NCBI RefSeq assembly: GCF_022346885.1
Contig: NZ_JAKRNK010000004.1
Coordinates: forward strand, 124,001 to 188,000
Direction: 5' to 3'
Source: Paenibacillus sp. ACRRX
GTDB lineage: Bacteria > Bacillota > Bacilli > Paenibacillales > Paenibacillaceae
DNA: 64,000 bases
This document shows, one piece after another, positions 36,834-45,833 of this stretch (position 1 is the stretch's first letter; every line of letters begins with the position of its first letter). Made by a program: the position numbers and the translations under genes. The notes below the pieces were generated by a model. It was not told the DNA's origin. It was given only the letters and a program-made list of their open reading frames with translations, and made no database searches.

Positions 36834-38249
36834 GTGCTAACGATTTATGGGCCATTAATGCCCGTTCGCTTATTGGAGGAAATTCAATGTTGGAAAAATC
36901 AAGAGCAGGAGCACACCGTACTTGTACACCAAATGGTTCCTGATCTCGAGCCCACCTACGTACAACTGTTAAATGAGTGGGAGCATGTTTTTATCAAGAC
37001 GGAAGAAACGGCTCGTAATTGGCTCCACGCCATTCAAAAAAACAACGGCCAAACAGATGCCGCTCTGAACGACCAGATCGAACTGCTGCTTAAGGCCGCT
37101 GTATATCAGTCCGAACAGTTTACCGAGCAGCTCGACTATTTAAAGCAGTACAGTCAAGCGGTGCAGAACTTACCGCTTGTCAGCCTTGTTATCGCGCACA
37201 TTGTACGCGAATCCTATGTGTTTGTGAGTGCGGCGCAGGCACTCGCAAGCATGCCGCTGGCTGCGATCAGCAATCATGCCGCTCAGCCAGCAGAGCCGAA
37301 GGCGCACATACATGCGCTGCGGTCGGTACCGCCTAGCGCCGCGCAGCCGCATGCTGCGGATGATCGCGCTGTGACACAGGCGCTGACGGGAGGCGCTGAC
37401 GGCATCCGCGCGGTCATCGGCACTGGGCGCGGCCAGCGCCCGAACGGCGGTAAGCCGTGGCTGGCCGGCAGCAGCAACGGCGCTTATGCGGCTGTCGCGA
37501 CTGCTGCCGCTGGTATCGGCGCTGGTGCAGCTGCCGATGCTGGTGCAGCTGCTGGCGCTGAGTCGCAGCGTAGCGTCGCACCAATTGCGGCGTCACAGGT
37601 CGCAAAGCGTCCCGACAATGTATACGTGCCGCCCGGCGGACACCGCCTGCCGCCGCTTCCCTATCCCTACTATGCGCTTGAACCGCACATTGACGAGAAG
37701 ACGATGCGTATCCATCATAATCAGCATCATCAGACTTACGTCGACGGCTTAAACCATGCCGAACTTGCGCTTGTAGAGGCACGCCGTACGGGCAACTACG
37801 AATCGGTCAAAGCACTCTCTGGTGAGCTTGCCTTTAACGGTGCGGGGCATTACCTCCACACTATCTTCTGGGACACAATGAATCCGCATGGCGGAGGGGA
37901 GCCGAATGGCGAGCTCCGGCAGCAGATCGAGCGTGACTTTGGCAGCTATGAAGCGTTTAAGCAGCACTTTTCACAGGCTGCCGTAAAGGTGGAAGGTGGG
38001 GGTTGGGTTGTCCTTGTTTGGAGCCCACGCAGCCGACGACTCGAAATATTGCAAGCAGAAAAACATCAAAACCTTTCACAGTGGGATATCGTTCCGCTCC
38101 TGCCGGTTGACGTCTGGGAACATGCCTATTATTTAAAGCACCAAAATAAGCGCGCCGATTACATTACAGACTGGTGGAACGTTGTCTATTGGCCTATTGT
38201 AAATGAACGTTATGTCCAGGCGCGCAAGCTGCAGTGGGAACCCTTTTAA
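36834..38249 (+). CDS. Fe/Mn superoxide dismutase with long helical N-terminal extension
   Basis: 471 residues against about 205 for a normal SOD. Residues 1-145 are a helical, ferritin-like or DUF2935-like extension (EEIQCWKNQEQEHTVLVHQM). Residues about 150-260 are a low-complexity, Ala-rich, high-GC linker. The SOD domain starts near 262 ([20 protein letters not shown]). Metal ligands are in RIHHNQHHQTYV, GAGHYLHTIFW and [14 protein letters not shown] rather than AAQ favours the manganese-type second shell. The start codon is GTG, seven bases after GGGAGG. It resembles Bacillus SodF-type proteins. It is probably a cytoplasmic or wall-associated SOD; no signal peptide is seen. Confidence 0.88.
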   Translation: MLTIYGPLMPVRLLEEIQCWKNQEQEHTVLVHQMVPDLEPTYVQLLNEWEHVFIKTEETARNWLHAIQKNNGQTDAALNDQIELLLKAAVYQSEQFTEQLDYLKQYSQAVQNLPLVSLVIAHIVRESYVFVSAAQALASMPLAAISNHAAQPAEPKAHIHALRSVPPSAAQPHAADDRAVTQALTGGADGIRAVIGTGRGQRPNGGKPWLAGSSNGAYAAVATAAAGIGAGAAADAGAAAGAESQRSVAPIAASQVAKRPDNVYVPPGGHRLPPLPYPYYALEPHIDEKTMRIHHNQHHQTYVDGLNHAELALVEARRTGNYESVKALSGELAFNGAGHYLHTIFWDTMNPHGGGEPNGELRQQIERDFGSYEAFKQHFSQAAVKVEGGGWVVLVWSPRSRRLEILQAEKHQNLSQWDIVPLLPVDVWEHAYYLKHQNKRADYITDWWNVVYWPIVNERYVQARKLQWEPF

Positions 38250-38555
38250 CCTTAGCCTAACTCTACAACCCTCATCATTAACACGGCTTCTGTTTATCGT
38301 ATCGTATAGTTAGATATGGCGTCCAAACGAACCCTCTATGAATGTCAGCCGATTTGCGACATCTATGTACTACAATTAAATTGGTTCATTCTCCAGTCTT
38401 TTCAGTCTTGCTTCCCTATCTCGCCAACGATACAATAGCATTATCAACATTCATTTGTTTAATATTAGTTTGATTACTAATGCGGCTCTCAGCCGCTTTT
38501 TCTTTTATATAAATCGTTTAGCGTTAAAATAAATGACATGAGATAGGAGATAAGG
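38250..38555. other. Short intergenic region with terminator before the methylase
   Basis: Apart from the GCGGCT/AGCCGC terminator described separately, nothing gene-like was seen on either strand. Confidence 0.45.
38482..38508 (+). terminator. Rho-independent terminator or attenuator before dam-type gene
   Basis: GCGGCT-CTC-AGCCGC followed by TTTTTCTTTTAT, an excellent hairpin and U-run. It lies 230 bases after the SOD gene and only about 50 before the methylase start, so it could end the former or regulate the latter. Confidence 0.85.
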
Positions 38556-39449
38556 ATGCTTAAGCCAATCGTCAAATGGGCAGGTGGCAAACGACAATTG
38601 CTGCCTCATCTTCGTGCGCGGTTACCGCTGCTCGACTGGTCAATCGCGTCCTATTACGAGCCTTTTGTCGGCGGAGGTGCTCTTTTATTTGCAGTTCACC
38701 CTGTACGCGCAGTCATTAATGACATAAATGAAGATTTGATTAATGTGTACCGCGTCGTCCAGCAGCACCCCGAGGAGCTGATCCATATTTTATCGACGCA
38801 TCAGAACACAGAAGATTATTATTACGAAGTAAGGTCGTGGGATCGTGACCGGGTAAATTATTCAAATCTTACTCCTATTCAGCGGGCTGCGCGCACCTTA
38901 TATATGAATAGAACATGTTTTAATGGATTATATCGGGTTAACAGTAAAGGTTTTTTTAATGTTCCCTTTGGCAAATATTCTTCCATTGACTTCGTTCAGG
39001 AGCGGAAGATTCGGACCTTGTCACACTATTTTCAATCCAATGAAATTCTGATGCGACAAGGCGATTACACGGCTGCTGTACGACATGCGCGTGCCGGGGA
39101 TTTTGTTTATTTTGACCCTCCGTACGATGTATTGTCTACGACCTCCTCGTTCACCACGTATACAATCGGAGGATTCGGACGTGAAGAACAGCGCAGACTT
39201 GCCGAGTTGTTTCGGGAATTGGACAAGCGTGGCGTATACGTGATGCTGTCCAACCATGCGACTGATTTTATTATGGAGCTATTTGAGGAGTATCACATTC
39301 ACCATGTAGAGGCACGAAGACTAATTAACTCCGTACCCAGTGCGCGGGGGAAAATTCCAGAACTCATTATTATGAACTATGAGCCACCTCAGTTAGCAGA
39401 AAATCTAATCTCCCTGCTACAAGAGGAGGCACCTACTAACCTCGCCTAG
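38556..39449 (+). CDS. Dam-type DNA adenine-N6 methyltransferase
   Basis: 297 residues of the alpha-class D12 family that methylates adenine, most often in GATC. Order of motifs: KWAGGKRQLLPHL (AdoMet-binding motif X), YYEPFVGGGALLFAV (motif I), and YFDPPYDV (catalytic DPPY, motif IV), with TCFNGLYRVNSKGFFNVPFG between. It is closest in design to M.DpnIIA/Dam. No restriction endonuclease or Vsr gene lies beside it. GGAGATAAGG just before ATG acts as ribosome site. Either an orphan methylase or part of a dispersed system. Confidence 0.93.
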   Translation: MLKPIVKWAGGKRQLLPHLRARLPLLDWSIASYYEPFVGGGALLFAVHPVRAVINDINEDLINVYRVVQQHPEELIHILSTHQNTEDYYYEVRSWDRDRVNYSNLTPIQRAARTLYMNRTCFNGLYRVNSKGFFNVPFGKYSSIDFVQERKIRTLSHYFQSNEILMRQGDYTAAVRHARAGDFVYFDPPYDVLSTTSSFTTYTIGGFGREEQRRLAELFRELDKRGVYVMLSNHATDFIMELFEEYHIHHVEARRLINSVPSARGKIPELIIMNYEPPQLAENLISLLQEEAPTNLA

Positions 39450-39465
39450 TCCCACAATACAAACT

Positions 39466-39535
39466 AAAACGTCTTGATTTGTAAATCTGAGTTTCCGCAG
39501 CGAAACTACAAATGAACAGGTCAGGACGTTTTAAT
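39466..39535. terminator. Bidirectional long-stem terminator
   Basis: AAAACGTC/GACGTTTT outer stem with nested ATTTGTA/TACAAAT and GTTTC/GAAAC stems, and T- and A-runs on the two sides. It serves the convergent methylase and DUF6930-like genes. Confidence 0.8.
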
Positions 39536-39690
39536 TTTTTGTGAACATGTAATTCTAACCTATGTGATTCTAAAAGCAACAAATATATAAAAAAGATGAC
39601 TTCTGATCAATTCAGAAGCCACCTCTCATTAATAGATCATATTTATATCTCCACAACACACAGCGGATGTTCCTGTGCGTCATGTCGTTC

Positions 39691-40749
39691 TTACTTCTGG
39701 TTCTTCATAAAGTATTCAAACAGATCGTCGCGTGCCTCTTCCAAATAAGCAAGACGTGGTTCACGCTCAATGCGGATTTTCATGCGCTGCGCTGTCTTTT
39801 CGAATAGGTCGACCGTATCATTTGTGCGGATGATCAGCTTTTGTGGTCGTATCCCTTTCTCCTCAATCAACTGTAAGAAATGCTTCAAGAATTCCTGCTC
39901 ATAATTGTCGTCATAGGCCAAATGGAATCCTACCGCTGAACGTGTTGCTCGATCCACCCATAGGCACAGGCGCGGATAGTACGGACGATCGCCTTCTCCC
40001 TTAACGGCTACTGGCGCAAAGAAGAACTCCGTCTCCCACTGTCCCTTTTTGTTAGGAAAACGTGTCATAATATCGTTCAGCAGGGCTTGATCCTCACACT
40101 CCGCTTTAACAGGGCGTTTTAGAACAAATTCCGGGTCCATCCAGACGTCCTGCCATTCGCCATTCTCATTGGAGCGAACGAGCACTTGCCCGGAACGAGG
40201 CGCCGTTAACACAGCCTCATTCTTCTTGGCGCGGCCGGCCAAGTCCATAGCTTGCTCCAAGGCTATCGTCAAATAACGTACCTGCTCCTGATCCAGCGTC
40301 CAAGGCACCAACCCTGGGTCAAAAATACGGAACATCGGCCATGTCTTGCGACCACGGAAGCGCTGACCCAACTCCTTTATTTGCGCGAGGTCCTGCTTCT
40401 CCAGATCTGTACGGTCTTCAAATGTTACCATAATACATTTCTGACGATGCAGCCAAGCATAACGCTCATCACGCTCTAGCAGCATATCGTGCAGGCTTTC
40501 CAGACCTTCCCCGCCCCGGAACACGGCTAGGCCGAATAATGACTCATCGGCACCCATAATGCTGCAGTAACCCATCTCTCCATTTTCCGGATTACGCACA
40601 CCAAAAATATGGTTTCCCGACATCCACGTCCAGCTTGCCATCTTCTTATAAGCACTAGCCGCTTCATATAGTCGTACCCATTCCGCCTGTTCCTTCGTCA
40701 AGACGATCTCCTGCTCAGTGACTTCCACTTGCTCTTTTGATTCTATCAT
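39691..40749 (-). CDS. DUF6930/DUF7309-like protein of unknown function
   Basis: 352 residues, no signal peptide or membrane helix. The N-terminal half (about 15-180) contains EWVRLYEAASAYKKMASWTW and MGYCSIMGADESLFGLAVFRG, the type annotated as DUF7309. The C-terminal half (about 200-340) with RPYYPRLCLWVDRATRSAVG and PQKLIIRTNDTV matches what is annotated as DUF6930. The role is not known. The ribosome site AAAGGAGG lies about 12 bases before ATGATAGAATC; an in-frame start 11 codons upstream would put it inside the gene. Monocistronic. Confidence 0.75.
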   Translation of the reverse strand: MIESKEQVEVTEQEIVLTKEQAEWVRLYEAASAYKKMASWTWMSGNHIFGVRNPENGEMGYCSIMGADESLFGLAVFRGGEGLESLHDMLLERDERYAWLHRQKCIMVTFEDRTDLEKQDLAQIKELGQRFRGRKTWPMFRIFDPGLVPWTLDQEQVRYLTIALEQAMDLAGRAKKNEAVLTAPRSGQVLVRSNENGEWQDVWMDPEFVLKRPVKAECEDQALLNDIMTRFPNKKGQWETEFFFAPVAVKGEGDRPYYPRLCLWVDRATRSAVGFHLAYDDNYEQEFLKHFLQLIEEKGIRPQKLIIRTNDTVDLFEKTAQRMKIRIEREPRLAYLEEARDDLFEYFMKNQK

Positions 40750-40952
40750 TTGTTCTGTTTTCCTCCTTTGTGTGCCTGACAACGTAATCCATCGCTGTCG
40801 TGATGAACCTTAAGAACGCTGTTTCATAAACTTTGCTTTCTGGTCATCATTCCTTCAGGTCCGATGCTGTAATAACTTCGAACCTCTGCTGCGTCTGTGA
40901 TCATTGTTTAGTCCTACACACAGAGGATTAGCAGCTATAACTCTCTTACGAT

Positions 40953-40982
40953 ACAAAAACCCGTTCCAGCCCGGAACGGGTT
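40953..40982 (-). terminator. Terminator after folE
   Basis: AACCCGTTCC and GGAACGGGTT form a perfect stem with a five-base loop, followed on the minus strand by TTTGTATCG. Confidence 0.9.
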
Positions 40983-41011
40983 CCATGTTAACATTGATTA
41001 AAACCCTGCAA

Positions 41012-41605
41012 CTACTGCTTTAATAACGTCAAAAATTCCGAGCGTTGTGCGGCATCGGTCTTATAGACACCTCGTGTCGCAGATGTTATCGTCTTGCTGC
41101 CTGGCTTCTTCACACCCCGTGCACACATGCACAAATGTTCGCCCTCTACCACAACAATAACGCCATGAGGCTGTAATACCTCTTCCATAATATCTGCAAT
41201 CTCGGACGTAATTCGCTCCTGCACTTGCAGGCGACGTGTGACCGCTTCAACGAGGCGAGCAAACTTGCTAAGGCCCGCTATCTTGCCGCTTGGAATATAC
41301 CCAATATGCACTTTACCAAAGAACGGCGCCATATGGTGCTCGCATTGGCTATAATACGTGATATCTCGAACAATGACAAGCTCTTCATGCTGCTCGTCAA
41401 AGGTGACTCCTAATACTTCACGGGGATCGACATCATATCCCGCAAATATTTCTTCATACATACGCGTGACTCGCGCAGGTGTGTCGAGCAACCCCTCTCG
41501 CTCGACATCTTCACCGATCAGCTTCAATAATTCCTTAATATGGAATTCGATTCGCTCCCGGTTTGCGCCAACTTGCGTATTGACGTAATCTTTCACGCCG
41601 GCCAT
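41012..41605 (-). CDS. folE: GTP cyclohydrolase I
   Basis: 197 residues. It converts GTP to 7,8-dihydroneopterin triphosphate, the entry point for folate and for queuosine. The zinc and active-site motif is seen in YSQCEHHMAPFFGKVHIGYI with Cys and both His, the second zinc Cys in EHLCMCARGV, and the substrate loop KIAGLSKFARLVEAVTRRLQ. Full-length. It follows yneF (58-base gap) and the queG fusion on the same strand; since FolE feeds the pathway that QueG ends, the neighbourhood is functionally sensible. Confidence 0.97.
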   Translation of the reverse strand: MAGVKDYVNTQVGANRERIEFHIKELLKLIGEDVEREGLLDTPARVTRMYEEIFAGYDVDPREVLGVTFDEQHEELVIVRDITYYSQCEHHMAPFFGKVHIGYIPSGKIAGLSKFARLVEAVTRRLQVQERITSEIADIMEEVLQPHGVIVVVEGEHLCMCARGVKKPGSKTITSATRGVYKTDAAQRSEFLTLLKQ

Positions 41606-41663
41606 GATTGCTCCCCCCTGCCATACACTCTAGGTGTCAGACACCCGTCTATAACTAAACTGC

Positions 41664-41909
41664 TTATCTTTTAAATTTCTTACCTGGATTGCCCTTGCCT
41701 GGCATTCCTGCATTACCAGACATCATCTTCTGCGCCTGCTGCATCTGCTTCGAATTCAGGTTGTAGCCCATTTGCTTCGCCATCTTCTGCAGCATTTCAG
41801 GGTCAGACTGCATCTTGGTCATCTGATTGCGCAAATAGAATACACCGCCTGCAAAGCCTGCCACAGCGCCAACTATAAGACACACGATCGCCGTAATCGT
41901 AATCCACAT
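41664..41909 (-). CDS. yneF: YneF-family small membrane protein
   Basis: 81 residues, one N-terminal membrane helix (ITAIVCLIVGAVAGFAGGVF) then the UPF0154/YneF core NQMTKMQSDPEMLQKMAKQM and QMQQAQKMM. The Gly/Lys-rich tail (NAGMPGKGNPGKKFKR) is longer than in Bacillus YneF. Function unknown; the family is widespread in Firmicutes. Confidence 0.92.
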   Translation of the reverse strand: MWITITAIVCLIVGAVAGFAGGVFYLRNQMTKMQSDPEMLQKMAKQMGYNLNSKQMQQAQKMMSGNAGMPGKGNPGKKFKR

Positions 41910-42057
41910 CTTCTTATGGTCACCCCAACATCATCTAATGTAATATTGCTCTACACCTATAGCGACAGACAGACTGCCACCGCAATAATGATAGCATGTC
42001 AGCCGCTCCTTTACAATTATGCCCTAATCTTCTGCCATGGAAAAAACAAGCCCACAG

Positions 42058-44010
42058 CTACGTGATGATTCCTTCCAAACGCAGTAACTGCTCCTTAATA
42101 CCTAATCCACCGCCGTAACCTACAAGCGCGCCGGACGCGCCAATTACACGGTGACAAGGGATAATAATCGACATCGGGTTACGATTATTGGCACCTCCAA
42201 CTGCACGAACAGCCTTCGGATTGCCAATCGCTTCCGCAATTGTCTTATAGCTGCATGTCGTGCCGTAAGGAATCTCTTTCAGCGCCAGCCACACACTTCG
42301 CTGAAACGGTGTACCGCCTCGCAGGTCGAGCTTAAGGTCGAACTCACGACGTTCACCTGCAAAATATTGTTCCAGCTGCTCTTTGGCTGCCTTCAGCCTT
42401 TCAGGATGGCGCTGCAAGGTCACAGGGCCTATCGCCTTTTCCGCCCATTCATGAATCTTCTCCGAACGCTCCAGAATCGAGCCAAACTCAATCGCGCACA
42501 ACCCATCCAGCGTCCCCACCAACGTCAATGGCCCGATTGGCGATACCATCTCCTGCACGTACAGCGGCTCTGGTTCACCTACTGCCTGTGCTATCGCATC
42601 TTGCACCATCTGCACAACCCCCTCATCCCGCTCACGCGGCAGTGCCTTCGCGAGCGCTTCGATTGCAGCCGCCCCACCGATGCGGCCAAGAGCCCACGCG
42701 GACGTTGCACGAATCTCAGCGCGATCGTCCGCACGCAGCAGTTCCGCCAATGCCGGTACGGCTTGGCGGTCGCGAAAATTCCCCAGCGCCACAATCGCGT
42801 TGCGCTGGATCGGCTTCTTGCCGCGCCATGCGGCGGCGCTCATGCCGAATTCCGACTTAAATTGACGATTGGACAGCGCCAGCATCGGAACAAGCAGCGG
42901 CTTCGCCTGCTCCGGATCGGGCTGCAGCTCCGGCTGGTGCGTCCAGTTCAATCCCTTATTCTTCGGGCATACCATCTGACACGTATCACAGCCATACAGA
43001 CGGTTACCCATTTTAACCATCATCTCGTCGGTTAGCGTATCTTTTACCTGTGTCTGGAACGAGATGCAGCGCTGCGCATTCAACTGCCCAGGCCCGACAA
43101 ATGCCGATGTTGGACAAGCATCCAGGCAGCGCGTGCATTCCCCACAATCCTCTGTCACAGGGTGATCTGGCGGAAATGGAATATTCGTGATCATCTCCCC
43201 AAGGTAGATCCATGAACCAAGCTTCGTCGAAATGATAGAACAGTTCTTCCCGCTAAAGCCAATGCCTGCTCGCTCCGCTACTGCACGATCCGACAGCTCG
43301 CCAGTATCCACCATACTCATCAAATTGAGCTCCAAATCAGGGACCTGCTCACGGATGAACTCCTCCAGCCGCTTTAATCGTTCACGCAGTACATGGTGGT
43401 AATCCATCCCCCATGCCGTTCGTGCAAACATACCGCGGTAAGCACCTGGCTCAGACTTCGGGATCTCCGGCAGCTTGGAAGGATAAGCTATCGCAATGGA
43501 GAGAATGGACTGCGCTTCTGGCATCAGCAGCCGTGGATTCGTACGCTTGTCCAGATCTGGCTCCTCAAAACCTGAGGCATACCCCTTATCGACTGACTCT
43601 TGCAGACGCGCCTTCAATTCGATGAACGGGTCGGCTGTGGTGAAGCCGATTTGGTCAATGCCAAGCGTAGGTGCTGCCTCTAAAATAAGCTGTTTCAGAC
43701 GTGCCCAGCGTGCTGTCTGAACAGTGCTGTCATGTATCGGCATAAGTACAGAAGCGTTACTGTAGTCAACATCTATGCCCTCTGACATAGCAGTTACGAT
43801 CTCCTCTGTGATGCCTTCTCCCCTATTTACGGCACCATACAACCTCTCGCTGCATCGGTGTTCTTGTGCACCCACGTCTTCAATTAACTGATCCACAGTC
43901 GGATCGTTTCGCGCTCCTGATTGCACACCCTTCCTTATACTACGTGCGGCTTCCGCTGCCTGCTCGCGCGCCCACTTTGGTACCAGTTCGACACTATCAC
44001 GCTTCGTCAT
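42058..44010 (-). CDS. queG: Epoxyqueuosine reductase fused to O6-alkylguanine-DNA alkyltransferase
   Basis: 650 residues. (1) A charged N-terminal extension, about 1-100, not recognised. (2) QueG core, about 100-400: DTGELSDRAVAERAGIGFSG, with two ferredoxin clusters CGECTRCLDACP and CDTCQMVCPK; it carries out the last step of queuosine formation in tRNA using cobalamin. (3) HEAT repeats, about 400-475 (NAIVALGNFRDRQAVPALAE). (4) An alkyltransferase domain, about 485-650, with the acceptor cysteine in IIPCHRVIG and the GTPFQRSVWLALKEIPYG segment. Strong ribosome site GGGGAGGAGGTGA before the first ATG shows the extension is translated. Domains 2-3 are normal for Firmicute QueG; the extra DNA-repair domain is unusual. 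Confidence 0.9.
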   Translation of the reverse strand: MTKRDSVELVPKWAREQAAEAARSIRKGVQSGARNDPTVDQLIEDVGAQEHRCSERLYGAVNRGEGITEEIVTAMSEGIDVDYSNASVLMPIHDSTVQTARWARLKQLILEAAPTLGIDQIGFTTADPFIELKARLQESVDKGYASGFEEPDLDKRTNPRLLMPEAQSILSIAIAYPSKLPEIPKSEPGAYRGMFARTAWGMDYHHVLRERLKRLEEFIREQVPDLELNLMSMVDTGELSDRAVAERAGIGFSGKNCSIISTKLGSWIYLGEMITNIPFPPDHPVTEDCGECTRCLDACPTSAFVGPGQLNAQRCISFQTQVKDTLTDEMMVKMGNRLYGCDTCQMVCPKNKGLNWTHQPELQPDPEQAKPLLVPMLALSNRQFKSEFGMSAAAWRGKKPIQRNAIVALGNFRDRQAVPALAELLRADDRAEIRATSAWALGRIGGAAAIEALAKALPRERDEGVVQMVQDAIAQAVGEPEPLYVQEMVSPIGPLTLVGTLDGLCAIEFGSILERSEKIHEWAEKAIGPVTLQRHPERLKAAKEQLEQYFAGERREFDLKLDLRGGTPFQRSVWLALKEIPYGTTCSYKTIAEAIGNPKAVRAVGGANNRNPMSIIIPCHRVIGASGALVGYGGGLGIKEQLLRLEGIIT

Positions 44011-44112
44011 TCCCGTTCACCTCCTCCCCTTTGCCCTACAAATCAGATCAGACTCACATCTACATTTGAATCCTTTTTAAATTTTATAATGAAGCATCAT
44101 AATCAGCAGTGC

Positions 44113-44571
44113 TTATTTCGCCATACTTTTAATCGCTTCACGTGCAAGAAAATCACAATGATTGTTAAATTCATTGTCGCTATGACCTTTGACTTTAATA
44201 TATTCAACTTTATGTTTCTGCATCAGCTTCCACAGTTCTTGCCATAATTCCTTGTTCTCTACTGCCTGTCCCTTGCTGTTGCGCCAGCCATTCTTCATCC
44301 AATTGTATATCCATCTTTGTTGGAAGCAGTTCACCACATATGCCGAATCACTGTAAAGCTTAACCCCGCATGTCTCATGCAGTGCCTTTAGGGCCTCAAT
44401 GACGGCCTTGATTTCCATACGATTGTTGGTCGTATATGCTTCTGCTCCCGACATATCCCTTCGATACTGCCCATAAAGAAGAACGGCGCCCCATCCACCG
44501 GGACCAGGGTTCCCAGAACAGGCGCCATCCGTATAGATTGTAACTAGCTTCACCCGTATACCCCCAAACAC
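44113..44571 (-). CDS. rnhA: Ribonuclease HI
   Basis: About 146-152 residues. It cuts the RNA strand of RNA-DNA hybrids. Catalytic acids are visible in YTDGACSGNPGPGGWG (Asp), NNRMEIKAVIEAL (Glu), LYSDSAYVVNC (Asp) and HSDNEFNNHCDFLAREA (Asp). The start is GTG in either case: the first at the stated end or a second GTG six codons downstream, which has GGGGG at better spacing. It lies upstream of the queG fusion with a 102-base gap. Confidence 0.95.
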   Translation of the reverse strand: MFGGIRVKLVTIYTDGACSGNPGPGGWGAVLLYGQYRRDMSGAEAYTTNNRMEIKAVIEALKALHETCGVKLYSDSAYVVNCFQQRWIYNWMKNGWRNSKGQAVENKELWQELWKLMQKHKVEYIKVKGHSDNEFNNHCDFLAREAIKSMAK

Positions 44572-44684
44572 CCGAACTCATTCTGCCCTTATAGCGACTG
44601 ATCCCAAAAACTTCTCTTGGCGCCATCTCGCGCTAATTCCATAATTAAACGTATGCTGATGATAAAGTATACCTAATCCAACTG

Positions 44685-45248
44685 CTACTCAGACAACCCC
44701 TCCGTCGACATCCACAGCTTCCATTGTTCGAAATACCAACAAACCGCCTCATCCTGAAACGGCGCACGACCTTCGCGTATCCGCTCCATTACTGCTTCGA
44801 GACCAGTCGATACCTTGCGGTCCACAAGTTCTGAATAGCGATATACTAAGCGATTATGGTCATATTCATCCCGATCCACCACTGCCACATGCCCATTTGC
44901 ATGTCGTATAACATCCAGATCATAATCAATGTAGGTATATACACCTGCATATTCATAATAAGGAGACGCCACATTACAATAATAACGAACACCATGCTCT
45001 TCAATTAACGCAACCACATTAAACCATTGCTGAGGGATAAAAAAGGTAACCGCCGGCACTTTACTCAGCCACTGCTTACCGTCAGCTTCTTGTATCGGCG
45101 TCTGGCTATTAATGAGTATGCGCATGTCCTCGCACGCATGAAGCGGATGACGCTTCGACTGCGGTACGATCCAATTCTCCAGCCACATGCGGTGAAGATG
45201 ACCATCATGCTTAAAACTTTTTACGAGCACTTGTTCATAACGATCCAT
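44685..45248 (-). CDS. DUF402 nucleotide phosphatase (YgaC/Ntdp-like)
   Basis: 187 residues. Similar in layout to the DUF402 proteins YgaC of B. subtilis and Ntdp of S. aureus, which hydrolyse nucleoside tri- and diphosphates. Family marks: VKSFKHDGHLHRMW, FNVVALIEEHGVRYYCNVAS, the acidic metal-binding strand YTYIDYDLDV and VVDRDEYDHNR. Cytoplasmic. Monocistronic between rnhA and a GNAT gene. Confidence 0.85.
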   Translation of the reverse strand: MDRYEQVLVKSFKHDGHLHRMWLENWIVPQSKRHPLHACEDMRILINSQTPIQEADGKQWLSKVPAVTFFIPQQWFNVVALIEEHGVRYYCNVASPYYEYAGVYTYIDYDLDVIRHANGHVAVVDRDEYDHNRLVYRYSELVDRKVSTGLEAVMERIREGRAPFQDEAVCWYFEQWKLWMSTEGLSE

Positions 45249-45300
45249 ACGCTTTCCTCATTTATAAATGACGTAATTTTAACAAATTATTTATAGTAAT

Positions 45301-45349
45301 AGAAAAGCATATCTTTCCCCCGATTGCAACGGTTGAAAAGATATGCCTT
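45301..45349 (-). terminator. Terminator after GNAT gene
   Basis: GCATATCTTT and AAAGATATGC pair around a loop of about 20 bases, followed on the minus strand by TTTTCTATT. Confidence 0.75.
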
Positions 45350-45398
45350 CCCATACAATGATATCCTGATTAGAGTGTTTGTAATCACTCTTGTTGCA

Positions 45399-45833
45399 TT
45401 AGCCCGTAACGATACGAAGCTTCTGTAGCGAACGCATGACGTATTGCGCTCCATAACCCAATTGCTCGAAGAATGGCAGTACAACTTCTGTATGCTCATC
45501 AACAGCAATCATAATGTTCTTGACCTTACGCTGCTGGAACTTCTGCTCCAATTTGGCGACAAGTGCACGACCTACACCTTGACTGCGGTACTCCGGATGC
45601 ACGGCTAATCGATAGTAATAACCATTGTTGCGGTCTACTGTGCCGATGGCAATTCCAACGATACTTGTCTCGCCGTCCTGCTCCATCTCTGCAACAACAA
45701 CCAACTCTCCATCCAACGACAATTGTCTGGCAAAAGCTTCCAACGTCTTCTCACAACACTCTTCTGATAATGACGCTTGCAACAACTCTGTAGCCGGCAT
45801 ATAATCCGACAATCGAAAGGAACGAACATTCAT
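45399..45833 (-). CDS. GNAT N-acetyltransferase
   Basis: 144 residues. A complete GNAT fold: VRSFRLSDYMPATELLQASL start, LAVHPEYRSQGVGRALVAKL acetyl-CoA loop (R-x-x-G-x-G/A) and the C-terminal PFFEQLGYGAQYVMRSLQK. Substrate unknown. The start at ATGAATGTTCG is set by GAGGGAGAAG about eight bases upstream; a six-codon longer frame is not favoured. Confidence 0.88.
   Translation of the reverse strand: MNVRSFRLSDYMPATELLQASLSEECCEKTLEAFARQLSLDGELVVVAEMEQDGETSIVGIAIGTVDRNNGYYYRLAVHPEYRSQGVGRALVAKLEQKFQQRKVKNIMIAVDEHTEVVLPFFEQLGYGAQYVMRSLQKLRIVTG

Noticed and set aside
43740-44010. QueG starting internally near residue 90, leaving the extension untranslated
   Set aside because: The internal ATG has no ribosome site, whereas the upstream ATG has GGGGAGGAGGTGA at ideal spacing.
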